From positions 3,304,501 to 3,368,500 of the forward strand of contig JAUFRC010000001.1 of assembly GCA_030410095.1 (NCBI GenBank): a stretch of 64,000 nucleotides of DNA, in the 5' to 3' direction. This document shows, one piece after another, positions 36,505-45,509 of this stretch; position 1 is the stretch's first letter; each line of letters opens with the position of its first letter. Both the position numbers and the translations under genes were made by a program. Source of the stretch: Paracoccus cavernae (GTDB taxonomy: Bacteria > Pseudomonadota > Alphaproteobacteria > Rhodobacterales > Rhodobacteraceae). Below the pieces are notes generated by a model, which worked only from the letters and a program-made list of their open reading frames with translations, was not told the origin of the DNA and ran no database searches.

Positions 36505-36674
36505 GTGCGAGGCTCTCTGACCGTCGGCACATCTATCCAAACCTGAGATCCGGCAGCGGTATAGAACAATTGCTGCAGAACCGGCGTGAGCGACCTGATT
36601 TCGGGGAGTTCCTTGTCGGGCACCCAGCGTTCGAGGATCCGCAGCGTGCATGTCGGTGCCAGCGCCTCGCTCAC
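36501..36674 (-). CDS. Small hypothetical phage protein (57 aa)
   Basis: GTG start at 36674: VSEALAPTCTLRILERWVPD, then LPEIRSLTPVLQQLFYTAAG and an end containing VWIDVP. The LERW...TPVLQQL...W-DVP pattern is one I associate with small early phage proteins that follow an 'EYIRADL' gene. GTGA overlap with the gene before and ATGA with the gene after. Confidence 0.58.
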   Translation of the reverse strand: MSEALAPTCTLRILERWVPDKELPEIRSLTPVLQQLFYTAAGSQVWIDVPTVREPRT

Positions 36675-36852
36675 CGCCCTCCTCCCCAGCAAGGGCGCGC
36701 AGGGCGGGATGGATTTCGACCCAATGCGTGACGTGAGGCTTTTCGGCGTCGTCAAACATAGTCCACTCGCCATTGACCACGCATGCGGTGACCGGTCCGA
36801 AATATCCGGGATAGAGCAATGCCCACGTTCCGTCCTCGGGCACATCTGACAT
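36671..36852 (-). CDS. Small hypothetical phage protein (about 60 aa, one frameshift)
   Basis: Start MSDVPEDGTWALLYPGYFGP chosen for a GAGGAGG site about 9 nt upstream; another ATG lies at 36879. As sequenced the frame runs on to 36295. One G added near 36678 gives a stop (TGA 36673-36671) overlapping the next GTG, which fits the coupled layout of its neighbours. Confidence 0.52.
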
Positions 36853-36872
36853 GAGGCGTGCCTCCTCGACGC

Positions 36873-37433
36873 TCACCATGCCCGCGCTGGACGGGGTGGC
36901 GTAGAGGGAGTTTCCTTGAACTCTTTCGGGTCACGATGAACCCCAGTTCCTCGCCTTTCGAGGATCAGAGCTGATGATCTGGCGTATGGCGACAAGTCAT
37001 CGTAACGCCACGCCACCGGCTTCGGCTCTGGGTCGGGCTGGATCGCGGCGAGGATGCGGGCCCTGTAATCGGACTGCGCTGCGGCTTTGGCTGCTTCACT
37101 GTCCGCAGCATCAAACCATTCACCCATATACCGAGATTGCCACCGCGCCCCAGAACCATCTGGCAGCAGCATAATGGTGTATGTTGTGTTGAAACCTAAT
37201 GCTGTCGCATGACGCAGACCGTTAGCCTTCCATTCCAGCGCCTTTATCGTGCCGCTTACCCGTGCGGCGGGGGTCGGGGTGGTGGTCATGGGCGCGCCCC
37301 CGCAATATGAGCAATCGGCGATGTGTTCCCGCGTCTCGCTGTGGGTTAGGATATACTCGGCCTCGTGGCCGATGGTCGCAGTGATGGCTCCTTCAAAGGA
37401 GTGACTTGTCGGGTATGGGGTGGTGATGCGCAC
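36873..37433 (-). CDS. Hypothetical phage protein(s), 186 codons
   Basis: GTG start reading VRITTPYPTSHSFEGAITAT, a CSYCGG knuckle, then from an internal ATG MTTTPTPAARVSGTIKALEW and LPDGSGARWQSRYMGEWFDA, with the closing YRARILAAIQPDPEP helix. The internal ATG, and the change in character there, suggest two overlapping genes (~48 and ~137 aa) joined by a lost base. A CxxC micro-frame (MPKPVPICQKCAHPRI, 37488-37438) precedes it. Function unknown. Confidence 0.5.
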   Translation of the reverse strand: MRITTPYPTSHSFEGAITATIGHEAEYILTHSETREHIADCSYCGGAPMTTTPTPAARVSGTIKALEWKANGLRHATALGFNTTYTIMLLPDGSGARWQSRYMGEWFDAADSEAAKAAAQSDYRARILAAIQPDPEPKPVAWRYDDLSPYARSSALILERRGTGVHRDPKEFKETPSTPPRPARAW

Positions 37434-37487
37434 CGTATCAGATGCGAGGGTGTGCGCATTTCTGGCAGATCGGAACTGGCTTCGGCA

Positions 37488-38084
37488 TCACACGCCCTCC
37501 TTGCGCTGGTCGAGGCGGGCGAGGATGGCGGCACGAGCTTTCGACGGATGCCTAACGTCGTCGTCAAAGCACCAAGCACACGCCTTTGTTTCTTCGTCCC
37601 GCACCCTCCGCCGGTCGGCCTCAAGAGCGGCGGTCGCGTCAGGGGCGAGGGCGCGTATTTCCTCTGCGATCAACAGGCTATCCGTCTGGCCATCGAAGGA
37701 CTTGAGATAGCACTCTGCCCATTTCATTGCTGCGTCGTGCTTGTCTTGGGCCACCTTCGCTGCTGTCTCATACGCCAGCCCCAGCGCAGCTTTCGTCTCG
37801 GCAAGTTCTTTGGTCAGGCGGGCGATCTCTGCCTTGGCGTCCCGATCTATGGCGCGGGCGTATTCCTTGCCCTTCTTGGTCAGGTCAGCGTTGTAGCCCT
37901 TGCCCTTGGTAATCAGGCCGTGTTCGCGCAGGATGCACTGCTGTGTGTGTCCGCCGCTGTAGCCAATCGCGTATTTACGCACGCCATCATTGACGACTTC
38001 GCGCGGCGTCATGTCGCCGAAATTGGCATTGGCGTGGACTGCGATGATTTCCGCATCGCTGATGATTTCGGAGGCGCTGCGCAT
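37488..38084 (-). CDS. Coiled-coil phage protein (198 aa)
   Basis: MRSASEIISDAEIIAVHANA, EVVNDGVRKYAIGYSGGHTQ, then a long coiled coil (DRDAKAEIARLTKELAETKA) and a Cys-containing acidic/basic end. The ATG overlaps the natural stop of the preceding gene (tgATG). Typical of accessory early proteins in Rhodobacteraceae prophages; function unknown. Confidence 0.62.
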   Translation of the reverse strand: MRSASEIISDAEIIAVHANANFGDMTPREVVNDGVRKYAIGYSGGHTQQCILREHGLITKGKGYNADLTKKGKEYARAIDRDAKAEIARLTKELAETKAALGLAYETAAKVAQDKHDAAMKWAECYLKSFDGQTDSLLIAEEIRALAPDATAALEADRRRVRDEETKACAWCFDDDVRHPSKARAAILARLDQRKEGV

Positions 38085-38412
38085 CACATTTCCCCTTGAG
38101 TTTCGCGTGGGCGGCGAGGGACGCTCCAAGTCGTGTGATAGCTGGAGATACATGCCCATACCAATCGCGGGCATCATCTTCGACCAGAGAATAACCATCG
38201 ACTCCGGCAAGACGGTCTACAAGAAACTGTGCGTCTGTCCGCAGTTCATCCCGCTCCCGCTCTGCCTTCTCGGCGCGGGCGGTGGCGTCTTCGAGGTTCG
38301 CGGTTGCGCCATCCAGCAGATCAGTGAGGCGTCGGACCTCGGCGTGATTGGTCAGCCGCTTGTTCTCGGCTTGCAGCGCGGTCAGGGCGGTGGCGGCTTC
38401 CTCGCGCGTCAT
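38084..38412 (-). CDS. Coiled-coil phage protein (about 109 aa, one frameshift)
   Basis: MTREEAATALTALQAENKRL, then LLDGATANLEDATARAEKAE and DAQFLVDRLAGVDGYSLVED. As sequenced it runs on to 37987. One G added in the run near 38093 gives the natural end KLKGEM and a stop overlapping the next ATG. It also overlaps the gene before it by ATGA. Confidence 0.6.
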
Positions 38413-38901
38413 AGCGAGGTGTTCGTCACGCAGCCGCCCCACCAACCCTCGACCTCGGCAGGCGCAGAGGTTCCTCCGCCCCGTGCCAGCCAGTCGCCCA
38501 TATCGGCATAATCGGTGGTGTCCCAGATTGCGCCGATGCCGCCACACTCTCGGCATCCGCCGCCCAGATCGCACCGGAGGGCTGCTGAATACGGGTAGTT
38601 CCCGAAGGGTTGCCCGTCGCAGGTCTCGTAGCAGCCAGTGCAGGTGCGCCAGATGCCGGCCTGACCCTCCATAGCCTCGGCCACGGCGTGCGCGTCGATG
38701 ACCTCGGCAGGCGCAGAGGGGCGGCGAGATCGGCGCGGATGTATTCCGGCCAGCCGTCTGTGCGATGGTGCTCAGGGTGCGCGAAACCAACGGCCCCATT
38801 GAAGCTCGGCAAGTCCAGCCAGATGCGCTCCGGCGCTGCCTGATCGGTCGGGACGTGTTGACGGTCGCCCGAGGGGGCGTGGTGGCTAGAGTGGCCTTCA
38901 T
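38409..38901 (-). CDS. Small cysteine-rich phage protein (about 164 aa, two frameshifts)
   Basis: First gene of the leftward stack, start MKATLATTPP after GGAGA. With one C added to each of two runs (near 38871 and 38722) it reads DQAAPERIWLDLPSFNGAVG, GWPEYIRADLAAPSAPAEVI, then a cysteine cluster (WRTCTGCYETCDG, CDLGGGCRECGG). The EYIRADL element is common to phage early accessory proteins. It is the last phage gene before attR. Confidence 0.58.
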
Positions 38902-38977
38902 TGCGCTCTCCATCTCTGTTTACGCGGCGTGACGGAGAATGAAGATAGGATCTGGGGCGCGGTGGGTTCGGCTGAAA

Positions 38978-38994
38978 CCCTCCTCCGCTACCAT
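38978..38994. other. attR core of the prophage
   Basis: Exact 17-bp copy of the tRNA-Met 3' end found at 1305-1321. No tRNA body precedes it, so it is the distal attachment repeat. Phage-type genes stop at 38901 and chromosomal C-P lyase genes begin about 270 bp beyond. Confidence 0.88.
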
Positions 38995-39206
38995 TCCCCC
39001 TCGATCGATCGCAATCGCATCAGGGTGGAAAGGTGACCCCAAGGTCGCCGCAATTCCAATCCGTCAGAACGCAGATGCACGCAGGCCGTAACGGCTGCGG
39101 TCCCTCCGATTGGCGCTTTGTCGCGCGATCTCGCGGAGCTCGCGATCATGCGCGCGTTTGCGGCATTGCCTTGCTACCTCCCGCCCGACATTTCCTCGTG
39201 CCGGAA

Positions 39207-39236
39207 CGAAAAGCCCGCCGGAACTGGTCCGGCGGG
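39207..39236 (-). terminator. Terminator of the phn operon
   Basis: CCCGCCGG (39214-39221) pairs with CCGGCGGG (39229-39236). The A run at 39209-39212 gives the T run on the minus strand, 33 bp after the phnM stop. Confidence 0.82.
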
Positions 39237-39268
39237 GTCTATCGATCCCAAATGGGCTTGATGCGGGG

Positions 39269-40408
39269 TTATACCCGTGCGCCGCGAACCCAGGTCTCGC
39301 GCAGCACCGGCGTCTCGTCGAGCATGCGGAAGCGGATCAGATCGGCGCGCAGGCCCGTCTCGATCCGGCCGCGGTCCTTCAGGCCGGTCGCGCGGGCCGG
39401 ATTGGCCGAGACCGTGGCGATGGCGCGGGGCAGGTCGTTCCAGATCCGCGCAAGGATCATCGCGCCCGGCAGCAGGCCCGCCGGCACATAATCCGACGAG
39501 AGCACATCGAGGAAGCCGTTCCGCGCCAGATCCGCCGCCGAGACGTTGCCCGAATGGGAGCCGCCGCGAATGAGGTTCGGCGCGCCCATCATCACCATGA
39601 TGCCGTGATCGTGGCAGGCGGCGGCAGCCTCGAGCGTGGTCGGGAATTCCGCCAGCTCGATGCCGTAGCCCGCCGAGGTCACGACATGCTCGCTCAACGT
39701 GTCGTCATGGCTGGCCAGAACCGCGCCGAGCGCCTTGGCCTTGGCCACCGCATGGGCCTCGTGCTTGTCGCCGAATTCCGCGCGAAGCGCCTTGAGATTG
39801 GCGACATGGGCCTCGAAACCGGCATCGTCGAGGCCGTGCTTGCCCTTCACATATTGCGCGAGTTTCGAGACATCGCGGAACTGGCGCTGGCCCGGCGTGT
39901 GATCCATCAGGCTGATGATGCCGACACGGTCGTCGGGGCCGAATTCGTCGATCTCCTCGATCAGGGTCTCCGAGCAGACCTCGGCGCGCAGATGCAGGAA
40001 ATGGCTGATCCGCAGCGCGTTCTTGGCGCGGATGTCCATCAGCTCGGTGGCGAGGGCGCGGGCGTATTTGGCGTAATCGGTCTGGCCTTCGGACAGGATC
40101 GAGCCGACCCGCATCGCATCGAAGACCGTCGTGATGCCGCAGCCCGCAAGCTCCGCGTCATGGGCGAGGATCGCGCTTGCATGGGGCCAGTTCACGCCGG
40201 GACGCGGCTGGAGATGGCCCTCGAGATTGTCGGTATGCAGCTCGACCATGCCGGGGGCGAGATAGTCGCCCTGAAAGTCGATTGCACCTTCGGGAACCGC
40301 ATCTCCGGTGAAGATCTCGGCGATCTGGCCGTTTTCGATGATGATGCCGCCGGTCTCGACGGTCGTGGGCAGGATCAGGCGGGCATTGGCGAGGATGGTG
40401 CGTGTCAT
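39269..40408 (-). CDS. phnM: Alpha-D-ribose 1-methylphosphonate 5-triphosphate diphosphatase
   Basis: 379 aa amidohydrolase of the C-P lyase pathway that removes diphosphate from the triphosphate formed by PhnGHIL. Metal-binding start LAPGMVELHTDNLEGHLQPR, then LMDHTPGQRQF, HDDTLSEH and the SSDYVPAGLL element. The ATG at 40408 overlaps the phnN stop (ATGA). The frame is intact. Last gene of the operon, followed by a terminator. Confidence 0.93.
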   Translation of the reverse strand: MTRTILANARLILPTTVETGGIIIENGQIAEIFTGDAVPEGAIDFQGDYLAPGMVELHTDNLEGHLQPRPGVNWPHASAILAHDAELAGCGITTVFDAMRVGSILSEGQTDYAKYARALATELMDIRAKNALRISHFLHLRAEVCSETLIEEIDEFGPDDRVGIISLMDHTPGQRQFRDVSKLAQYVKGKHGLDDAGFEAHVANLKALRAEFGDKHEAHAVAKAKALGAVLASHDDTLSEHVVTSAGYGIELAEFPTTLEAAAACHDHGIMVMMGAPNLIRGGSHSGNVSAADLARNGFLDVLSSDYVPAGLLPGAMILARIWNDLPRAIATVSANPARATGLKDRGRIETGLRADLIRFRMLDETPVLRETWVRGARV

Positions 40409-40952
40409 TGTCTTGCCTTGCGGATGGCGGTCAAAAACTGGTCGAGGGCGGGCTCGAGCCCGTCCGAATTGTCGATTGTGGTTACCGGCAGGGGCAGGCC
40501 CTCGGCCCATTGTCCGGCGCGGATGATGCGGGCGGCGATATCCTCGGCCGTCTCGCGGCCACGCGCGCCGAGGCGTGCGGCCAGTATCTCGGGGCGGGCG
40601 TGGATGTAAAGCGGCAGGAAGCGCGGAAAAAGCGCGGCCGCCTGCAAAAGCGCGCCACGCGAGAGGTTCATCATCACGATCCCGCCGGCAGCCACCGCAT
40701 CGCAGGCCGAACGCGGAATGGCATAGCGCAACCCGTGCGCCTGCCAGTCCAGCGCGAATTCGCCCGCCGCGCGGCGGCGCTTGAACTCCGCCTCGGTGAC
40801 GGGCTCGAAATCCTCGCCCCCGCATCGGCGGCGCGGGTGATGACGCGGCGCACGGGCTGCAATTGCGGCTCGCGGGCAAGGGCCGCGCTCATCAGCGTGT
40901 CCTTGCCCGCGCCCGAAGGCCCGACAACCGCAATGGCAAGCCCGCCGCTCAT
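40405..40952 (-). CDS. phnN: Ribose 1,5-bisphosphate phosphokinase (one frameshift)
   Basis: Makes PRPP from ribose 1,5-bisphosphate. Starts MSGGLAIAVVGPSGAGKDTL with a P-loop. One base is missing near 40820, after which EDFEPVTEAEFKRRRAAGEF and LDWQAHGLRYAIPR follow, then IVMMNLSRGALLQAAALFPR and LYIHARPEILAARLGARGRE. Corrected length about 182 aa. Order L-N-M differs from E. coli L-M-N. Confidence 0.9.
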
Positions 40953-41632
40953 GCCGCGCGCCTCGGGGTGAAGCCCGAGACATCGACCACGCGGTCGCAC
41001 ACGCGGTCGCGCGCGGGCTCGTCGTGGAAGATCCCGAGGATCGCCGCTCCGCGCGCCTTGGCCTCTTCGATCAGGCTCAGGACGGTTTCGCGATTGGCGG
41101 CATCAAGGCTCGCGGTCGGCTCGTCGAGCAGCAGGACCGGATAGGGATGGGCAAAGCCGCGCGCGATATTGACGCGCTGCTGCTCGCCGCCCGAGAAGGT
41201 CGTGGGCGAAAGCGACCAGAGCCTCTCGGGGATGTTGAGCCGCGCGAGCAGGGTGGCGGCGCGGGCCCGCGCCTCGTCCTCGTCGATCCCGAGGTTCAGG
41301 AGCGGCTCGGCCACGACCTCGATCGTCGGCACGCGCGGCACGACGCGCAAGAACTGGCTGACATAGCCGAGCGTCTCGCGGCGCAAGGCGATGATCTCGC
41401 GCGGCTCGGCCTGTGCCAGATCAAGATCGCCGACGACAACCGCGCCCTGATCGGTGCGGTAATTGCCCCAGACCATGCGCATCAGCGTCGATTTGCCCGA
41501 GCCCGAGGCCCCCATCAGCCCGACGCATTCGCCGGAGCCGACCGAAAGATCGGCACCGCTGAGAACCGGCAGAACGACACCGCCTTGATTGTGCAGGACG
41601 AATTCCTTGCCTGCTTTGGAAATACGGATCAT
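40949..41632 (-). CDS. phnL: C-P lyase ABC-type protein PhnL
   Basis: 227 aa from MIRISKAGKEFVLHNQGGVV. Walker A GASGSGKST, signature FSGGEQQRVNIARG, Walker B VLLLDEPTASLD, and the final D/H loop ILGIFHDEPAR. It works with PhnGHI in attaching the phosphonate to the ATP ribose. Four-base overlap with phnN. The frame is intact. Confidence 0.93.
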   Translation of the reverse strand: MIRISKAGKEFVLHNQGGVVLPVLSGADLSVGSGECVGLMGASGSGKSTLMRMVWGNYRTDQGAVVVGDLDLAQAEPREIIALRRETLGYVSQFLRVVPRVPTIEVVAEPLLNLGIDEDEARARAATLLARLNIPERLWSLSPTTFSGGEQQRVNIARGFAHPYPVLLLDEPTASLDAANRETVLSLIEEAKARGAAILGIFHDEPARDRVCDRVVDVSGFTPRRAA

Positions 41633-41633
41633 G

Positions 41634-42447
41634 TCACACCTGCAGGACTGAAGAGACAAGGAGCTGAGTATAGGCATGGCGCGGATCGTCAAGGACCTGA
41701 TCGGTCAGACCCGCCTCGACGACATTGCCGCCTTTCATCACCATGAGACGGTCGGCCAAAAGCCGGACGACGGCAAGGTCATGGGTAACGATCACAGCCG
41801 AAAGCCCCATGCGCCGCACCAGACCGCGCAACAGATCGAGAAGCCGCGCCTGAACGCTGACATCCAGCCCGCCGGTCGGCTCGTCCATGAAGACAAGCTT
41901 CGGGCCGGTAACCAGATTGCGCGCGATCTGGAGCCGCTGCTGCATCCCCCGAAAACTGGCGCGGACGGTCGTCGATACGGGCGGGGTCGATCTCGACACG
42001 GCCGAGCCAATCCTCGGCCGTCTCGCGGATCGCGCCGTAATGGCGTGCCCCCACCGCCATGAGGCGCTCGCCGACATTGCCGCCCGCGCTTACCCCCATG
42101 CGCAAACCGTCGCGCGGGTTCTGGTGGACAAAGGCCCAATCGGTCCGTCCCAGATGGCGCCGCTCGGATTCCGCCATCGCCACCGTGTCGCGCCCGCCGT
42201 ACATCACGCGACCCTGATCGGGCGCGAGATGGCCGGCAAGGCAGGACAGCAAGGTCGATTTGCCCGAGCCGCTCTCTCCGACGATCCCCATGACCTCGCC
42301 GGGCCAGAGATCGAAGCTCACATTGCGGCACCCGACGCGGCCGCCATAAAGCTTGGTGACGTTCTCGACCCGCAAAAGCGGTGCGGCAGCTGCATCTTTC
42401 ATGCCTGAAATATCCCCGCCGGAGGCTCCGGTCATTGCCATGTTCAT
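41634..42447 (-). CDS. phnK: C-P lyase ABC-type protein PhnK (two bases missing)
   Basis: About 271 codons. APLLRVENVTKLYGGRVGCR, Walker A GESGSGKST, Q-loop WAFVHQNPRDGLRMGVSAGG; after the break in the G run near 41950 (two bases short, giving FSGGMQQRLQIARNLV) Walker B LVFMDEPTGGLDVSVQARLL and IVTHDLAVVRLLADR. It binds the PhnGHIJ core complex. The start overlaps the phnJ stop (ATGA). Confidence 0.92.
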
Positions 42448-43307
42448 TGCCGTTCCTCCGCTTGTGCCACATGGCCGTGCTCGACCCGCGTGGCGCAGTA
42501 ATCCGTGTCCGAACACATGAACATGCGCCCGCCCTGATCATCGGTGATGACCTCGTCGAGATAGCTCTCTTCCGAGCCGCAAAGGGCGCAGGCGTGATCG
42601 GCCTTGCTGGCCTCGAAAGGGTAGTCGTCGAAATCGAGGCTCTCGACCTTGGTAAAGGGCGGCAAAGCATAGATGCGCTGCTCGCGCCCCGCGCCGAACA
42701 GCTGGACGGCAGGGTTCATCGACAGTTTCGGGTTGTCGAATTTCGGAATGGGCGAAGGGTCCATGACATAGCGGTCCGCGACTTTCACCGGATAGGCGTA
42801 AGCCGTGGCGATCGCGCCGTGACGGGCGATATCCTCGTAAAGGCGCACATGCATCAGCCCGTAATCTTCCAGCGCATGCATCCGCCGCGTCTCGGTCTCG
42901 CGCGGCTCGAGAAAGCGCAGAGGCTCGGGGATCGGGACCTGATAGACGAGGATCTGGTCTTCGGTCAGCGGCTGTTCGGGGATGCGGTGGCGGGTCTGGA
43001 TGACGGTTGCCTCGCCCGTGCGCTCGGTCGTGGCGACGCCGGCCGTGCGGGCGAAAAAGCCGCGGATCGAGACGGCGTTCGTCGTGTCGTCCGCCCCTTG
43101 GTCGATCACCTTCAGAACATCCTCGGGCATCAGGCAGGCGGCGGTCACCTGCACGCCGCCCGTGCCCCAGCCGTAGGGCATCGGCATTTCGCGGCTGGCG
43201 AAAGGCACCTGATAGCCCGGCACGGCAATCCCTTTCAGGATCGCACGGCGGATCATCCGTTTCGTATCTTCGTCCAGATAGGCGAAATTGTAGGCATCAT
43301 CACGCAT
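42444..43307 (-). CDS. phnJ: C-P lyase, radical-SAM subunit
   Basis: 287 aa, intact. It cleaves the C-P bond of ribose 1-phosphonate 5-phosphate. YNFAYLDEDTKRMIRRAILK, MPMPYGWGTGGVQVTAACLM, and the cysteine cluster near the C-terminus (ACALCGSEE, MFMCSDTDYC), which matches the CxxC...C arrangement that binds the iron-sulfur cluster. Eight-base overlap with phnI. Confidence 0.96.
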   Translation of the reverse strand: MRDDAYNFAYLDEDTKRMIRRAILKGIAVPGYQVPFASREMPMPYGWGTGGVQVTAACLMPEDVLKVIDQGADDTTNAVSIRGFFARTAGVATTERTGEATVIQTRHRIPEQPLTEDQILVYQVPIPEPLRFLEPRETETRRMHALEDYGLMHVRLYEDIARHGAIATAYAYPVKVADRYVMDPSPIPKFDNPKLSMNPAVQLFGAGREQRIYALPPFTKVESLDFDDYPFEASKADHACALCGSEESYLDEVITDDQGGRMFMCSDTDYCATRVEHGHVAQAEERQ

Positions 43308-44375
43308 CGAGGGCCTCTTGCGCTTCGCGCCGCAGGCGACGGATCAGCTCCAGCTCGGACTGGAAATCGACGTAATGCGGCAGTTTGATATGTTCGAGGA
43401 AACCCGTCGCCTGCACGTTGTCACAATGCGACAGCACGAATTCCTCGTCTTGAGCGGGGGCGCCGGCGAAATCCTCGCCGAGTTCCTCCCAGCGCAAAGC
43501 CCGGTCGACCAGCGCGATCGAGATCGCCTTGCGCTCGGTCTGGCCGAGGCTGAGCCCGTAGCCGCGCGTGAATTGCGGCGGTTCCTTTTTCGAGCCGCCG
43601 AACTGGTTCACCGTCTCGCATTCCGTGACCTCGATCACGCCGAAGTCGATGGCGAAACCCAGCTCGGGAATATCGAGCGAGACCTCGACGGTGCCGATGC
43701 GCAATTCGCCGACGAAAGCGTGGTTGCGCGCATAGCCGCGCTGGGTCGAATAGGCGAGGCCGAGCAGGAAGCCCTCGTCGGCGCGGGCCAGTGCCTGAAG
43801 CCGCAAGGCGCGGTTCGCGGGCAATTCCAGCGGCGCGCGGGTCAGGTCGGGCGGCGTGGTTTCCTCGCGCGGTTCGTCCTGGATGATGCCGTCCTTGTTG
43901 AGGAAATCGAGCACATGGGGCACAGCGGCGGGCGCGGCCTCTTCGCGGGCGGCGGGGGCACATCGCCATTGGCCATCGCCGCGAAGTCAAGCAGGCGGTG
44001 GATGTAGTCAAAGGTCGGGCCAAGGATCTGGCCGCCCGGCACATCCTTGAACGTGGCCGAAATCCGGCGGCTGACCGCCATCGCGGCCGTATCGACGGGG
44101 CGCGAATTGCCGAAACGCGGCAGCGTGGTGCGATAGGCGCGGATCAGGAAAATCGCCTCGATCAGATCGCCGCGCGATTGGGCAATGGCCAAGGCGGCCA
44201 GTTCGGGGTCGTAAAGCGAGCCCTCGGCCATGACGCGGGCGGTTCCCAGCGCAAGCTGGCCCGCGATCTGGTTGGTGCTCAGGCGCGGCTCGTCGCGCGC
44301 GCCACGGGTTTCATCGGCAAGCCAGCGATGGGCGGCGGCAATCGCCTTTTCGCCGCCTTTGACTGCGACATACAT
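43300..44375 (-). CDS. phnI: C-P lyase subunit PhnI (one frameshift)
   Basis: About 358 codons. MYVAVKGGEKAIAAAHRWLA, LSTNQIAGQLALGTARVMAE, YDPELAALAIAQSRGDLIEA; one base is missing near 43950 and the frame continues PHVLDFLNKDGIIQDEPREE, then RIGTVEVSLDIPELGFAIDF and LEHIKLPHYVDFQSELELIR. PhnI is the nucleosidase/transferase of the core complex. Confidence 0.94.
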
Positions 44376-44953
44376 CAGCGCACCTCGATCCGGGTCGAGC
44401 GGGGCAATCCGGTGACCGCCGCGCCTTGGGTGAAGAAGAAATCAAGCCCGAGCGGAAACTGCCGCGCATTTTCGGCAAAAAGCTGCGGCTCGGGCAGGGT
44501 GAAGGGCAAGGGTTCAGCAAGGCCGGGGCCGTCCAGCGTCACCGGATGGCCGGAGGTCGCGCCGTCGATGATCACCGTCGTCGCGCGGTCGGGATATTCC
44601 GCCGTGCCGGTCGGGAAAGCGGGCAGAAGCGGCGCGAGCGCGGCCCAATCGCCAAGAGCGAAGACCGCCTCGGCCGGATCGGCGGTGACCGTGATGCCGG
44701 TGTGGAAGGTCAGCCAGTCGCGCAGCGCGGCGCTGTCGTAGGCGCCTGCCAGCAGAACCGGCGTCGTGCGGTCGAAAAGAACCAGCGCCAGCGTGCCGCC
44801 TGCGGGCGAGAGCGGAGCGGGCGGGGCCGTGCCTTCAAGCGCGCGCGGCTGGCCGGGACGCGAGAGGGCCTGCAGCACCTCGCGGAAGGCGCGGGCGGAT
44901 TGCTCGGCGGGGTTGGTGAAACCGCCGCTCAGGGCGGATGCGTGCAGGCTCAT
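44375..44953 (-). CDS. phnH: C-P lyase subunit PhnH
   Basis: 192 aa, intact. SGGFTNPAEQSARAFREVLQ, LSRPGQPRALEG, LRDWLTFHTGITVT, YPDRATTVIIDG and the end LGLDFFFTQGAAVTGLPRST are classic PhnH. Structural subunit of the PhnGHIJ complex. Coupled to phnG and phnI by short overlaps. Confidence 0.94.
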   Translation of the reverse strand: MSLHASALSGGFTNPAEQSARAFREVLQALSRPGQPRALEGTAPPAPLSPAGGTLALVLFDRTTPVLLAGAYDSAALRDWLTFHTGITVTADPAEAVFALGDWAALAPLLPAFPTGTAEYPDRATTVIIDGATSGHPVTLDGPGLAEPLPFTLPEPQLFAENARQFPLGLDFFFTQGAAVTGLPRSTRIEVR

Positions 44954-45422
44954 GCGTCTTCTCCGCGAACCAGAGTGAAGAAATCGACGCGGGTGGCGGC
45001 GGCTTTCTCGGCCAGCGCCTGACGGGCCTCGAGCTCGTCGCGGGCGAGCGCGTCGAGCACGTCGCGTTGAAGCGCGGAGCCCTCGGGGCCTTGCAGGAGC
45101 GCGTCGATGGCAGCGGCGCGGGTGGCATGGGCCTTGTCGCGGCCCTGCACATAGGCATGCCCCGTGCGTCCGTCACCCAGACGCAGGGTGCAGCGCGTTA
45201 CCGTGACTTCGCCCAGATTGAAGGGCGCGCCGGTGCCGCCTGCGCGGCCCTGCACCATGACGGTGCCGATTTCGGGGCGCGGGTCATGCTGTGATCGGGG
45301 ATCTGCGGAAAAAGGGCGGCGAGGCGTGCGGGTCGGGCACGGGCCAAAAGCCCCATCCAGCCCTGCCGGTCCCGGCTTTCGCGAGGGTTTTCTGCGGGAG
45401 TGTCTGTCGTGAAGGTAGACAT
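44950..45422 (-). CDS. phnG: C-P lyase subunit PhnG (one frameshift)
   Basis: Starts MSTFTTDTPAENPRESRDRQ and GWMGLLARARPARLAALFPQ. One base is missing near 45290, then EIGTVMVQGRAGGTGAPFNL, GEVTVTRCTLRLGDGRTGHA and YVQGRDKAHATRAAAIDALL. First gene of the leftward operon, divergent from phnF. Confidence 0.92.
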
Positions 45423-45443
45423 CTTGCGAGTCTGTCCAATCTG

Positions 45444-45460
45444 CTATACAACTAGACAAG
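45444..45460. promoter_or_regulatory. Candidate PhnF operator between phnG and phnF
   Basis: On the minus strand two direct 8-bp words, TTGTCTAG and TTGTATAG, stand side by side. They lie in the 87-bp divergent gap 45423-45509, which is AT-rich for this genome. A PhnF (GntR-family) site is the natural reading. A CAAC/GTTG pair closer to phnF (45487-45500) could be a second site. Confidence 0.5.
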
Positions 45461-45509
45461 CAATAGCCCGTACCCGCCGATCTCTCAACAAAAGAGTTGT
45501 GAATTTTCA

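Larger units (their letters stand above)
1305..38994. mobile_element. Siphovirus-type prophage, about 37.7 kb
   Basis: Bounded by the 17-bp att repeats. It holds an integrase at the left end, a repressor/Cro switch, a replication region, HNH nuclease, terminase pair, HK97-type portal, protease and capsid, connectors, tail tube, tape measure, fibre and lysis genes, in normal siphovirus order. This indicates a lysogen with all structural modules present, although many frames are broken by probable sequence errors and the integrase has an internal stop. It differs from a gene transfer agent in having an integrase, an immunity switch and att sites. Confidence 0.93.
38902..39268. other. Gap holding attR and the phn terminator
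   Basis: About 370 bp without a credible gene. It includes the leftward promoter region of the phage stack, attR (38978-38994) and the terminator of the phn operon (39207-39236). The rest, 38995-39206, shows nothing I can interpret. Confidence 0.6.

Noticed and set aside
38978..38997. Second tRNA gene at the right end
   Set aside because: Only the last 16 tRNA bases are present; no D or anticodon arm precedes them. It is the att repeat.
39110..40609. 499-codon plus-strand frame
   Set aside because: Antisense to phnM and phnN, which carry clear motifs.
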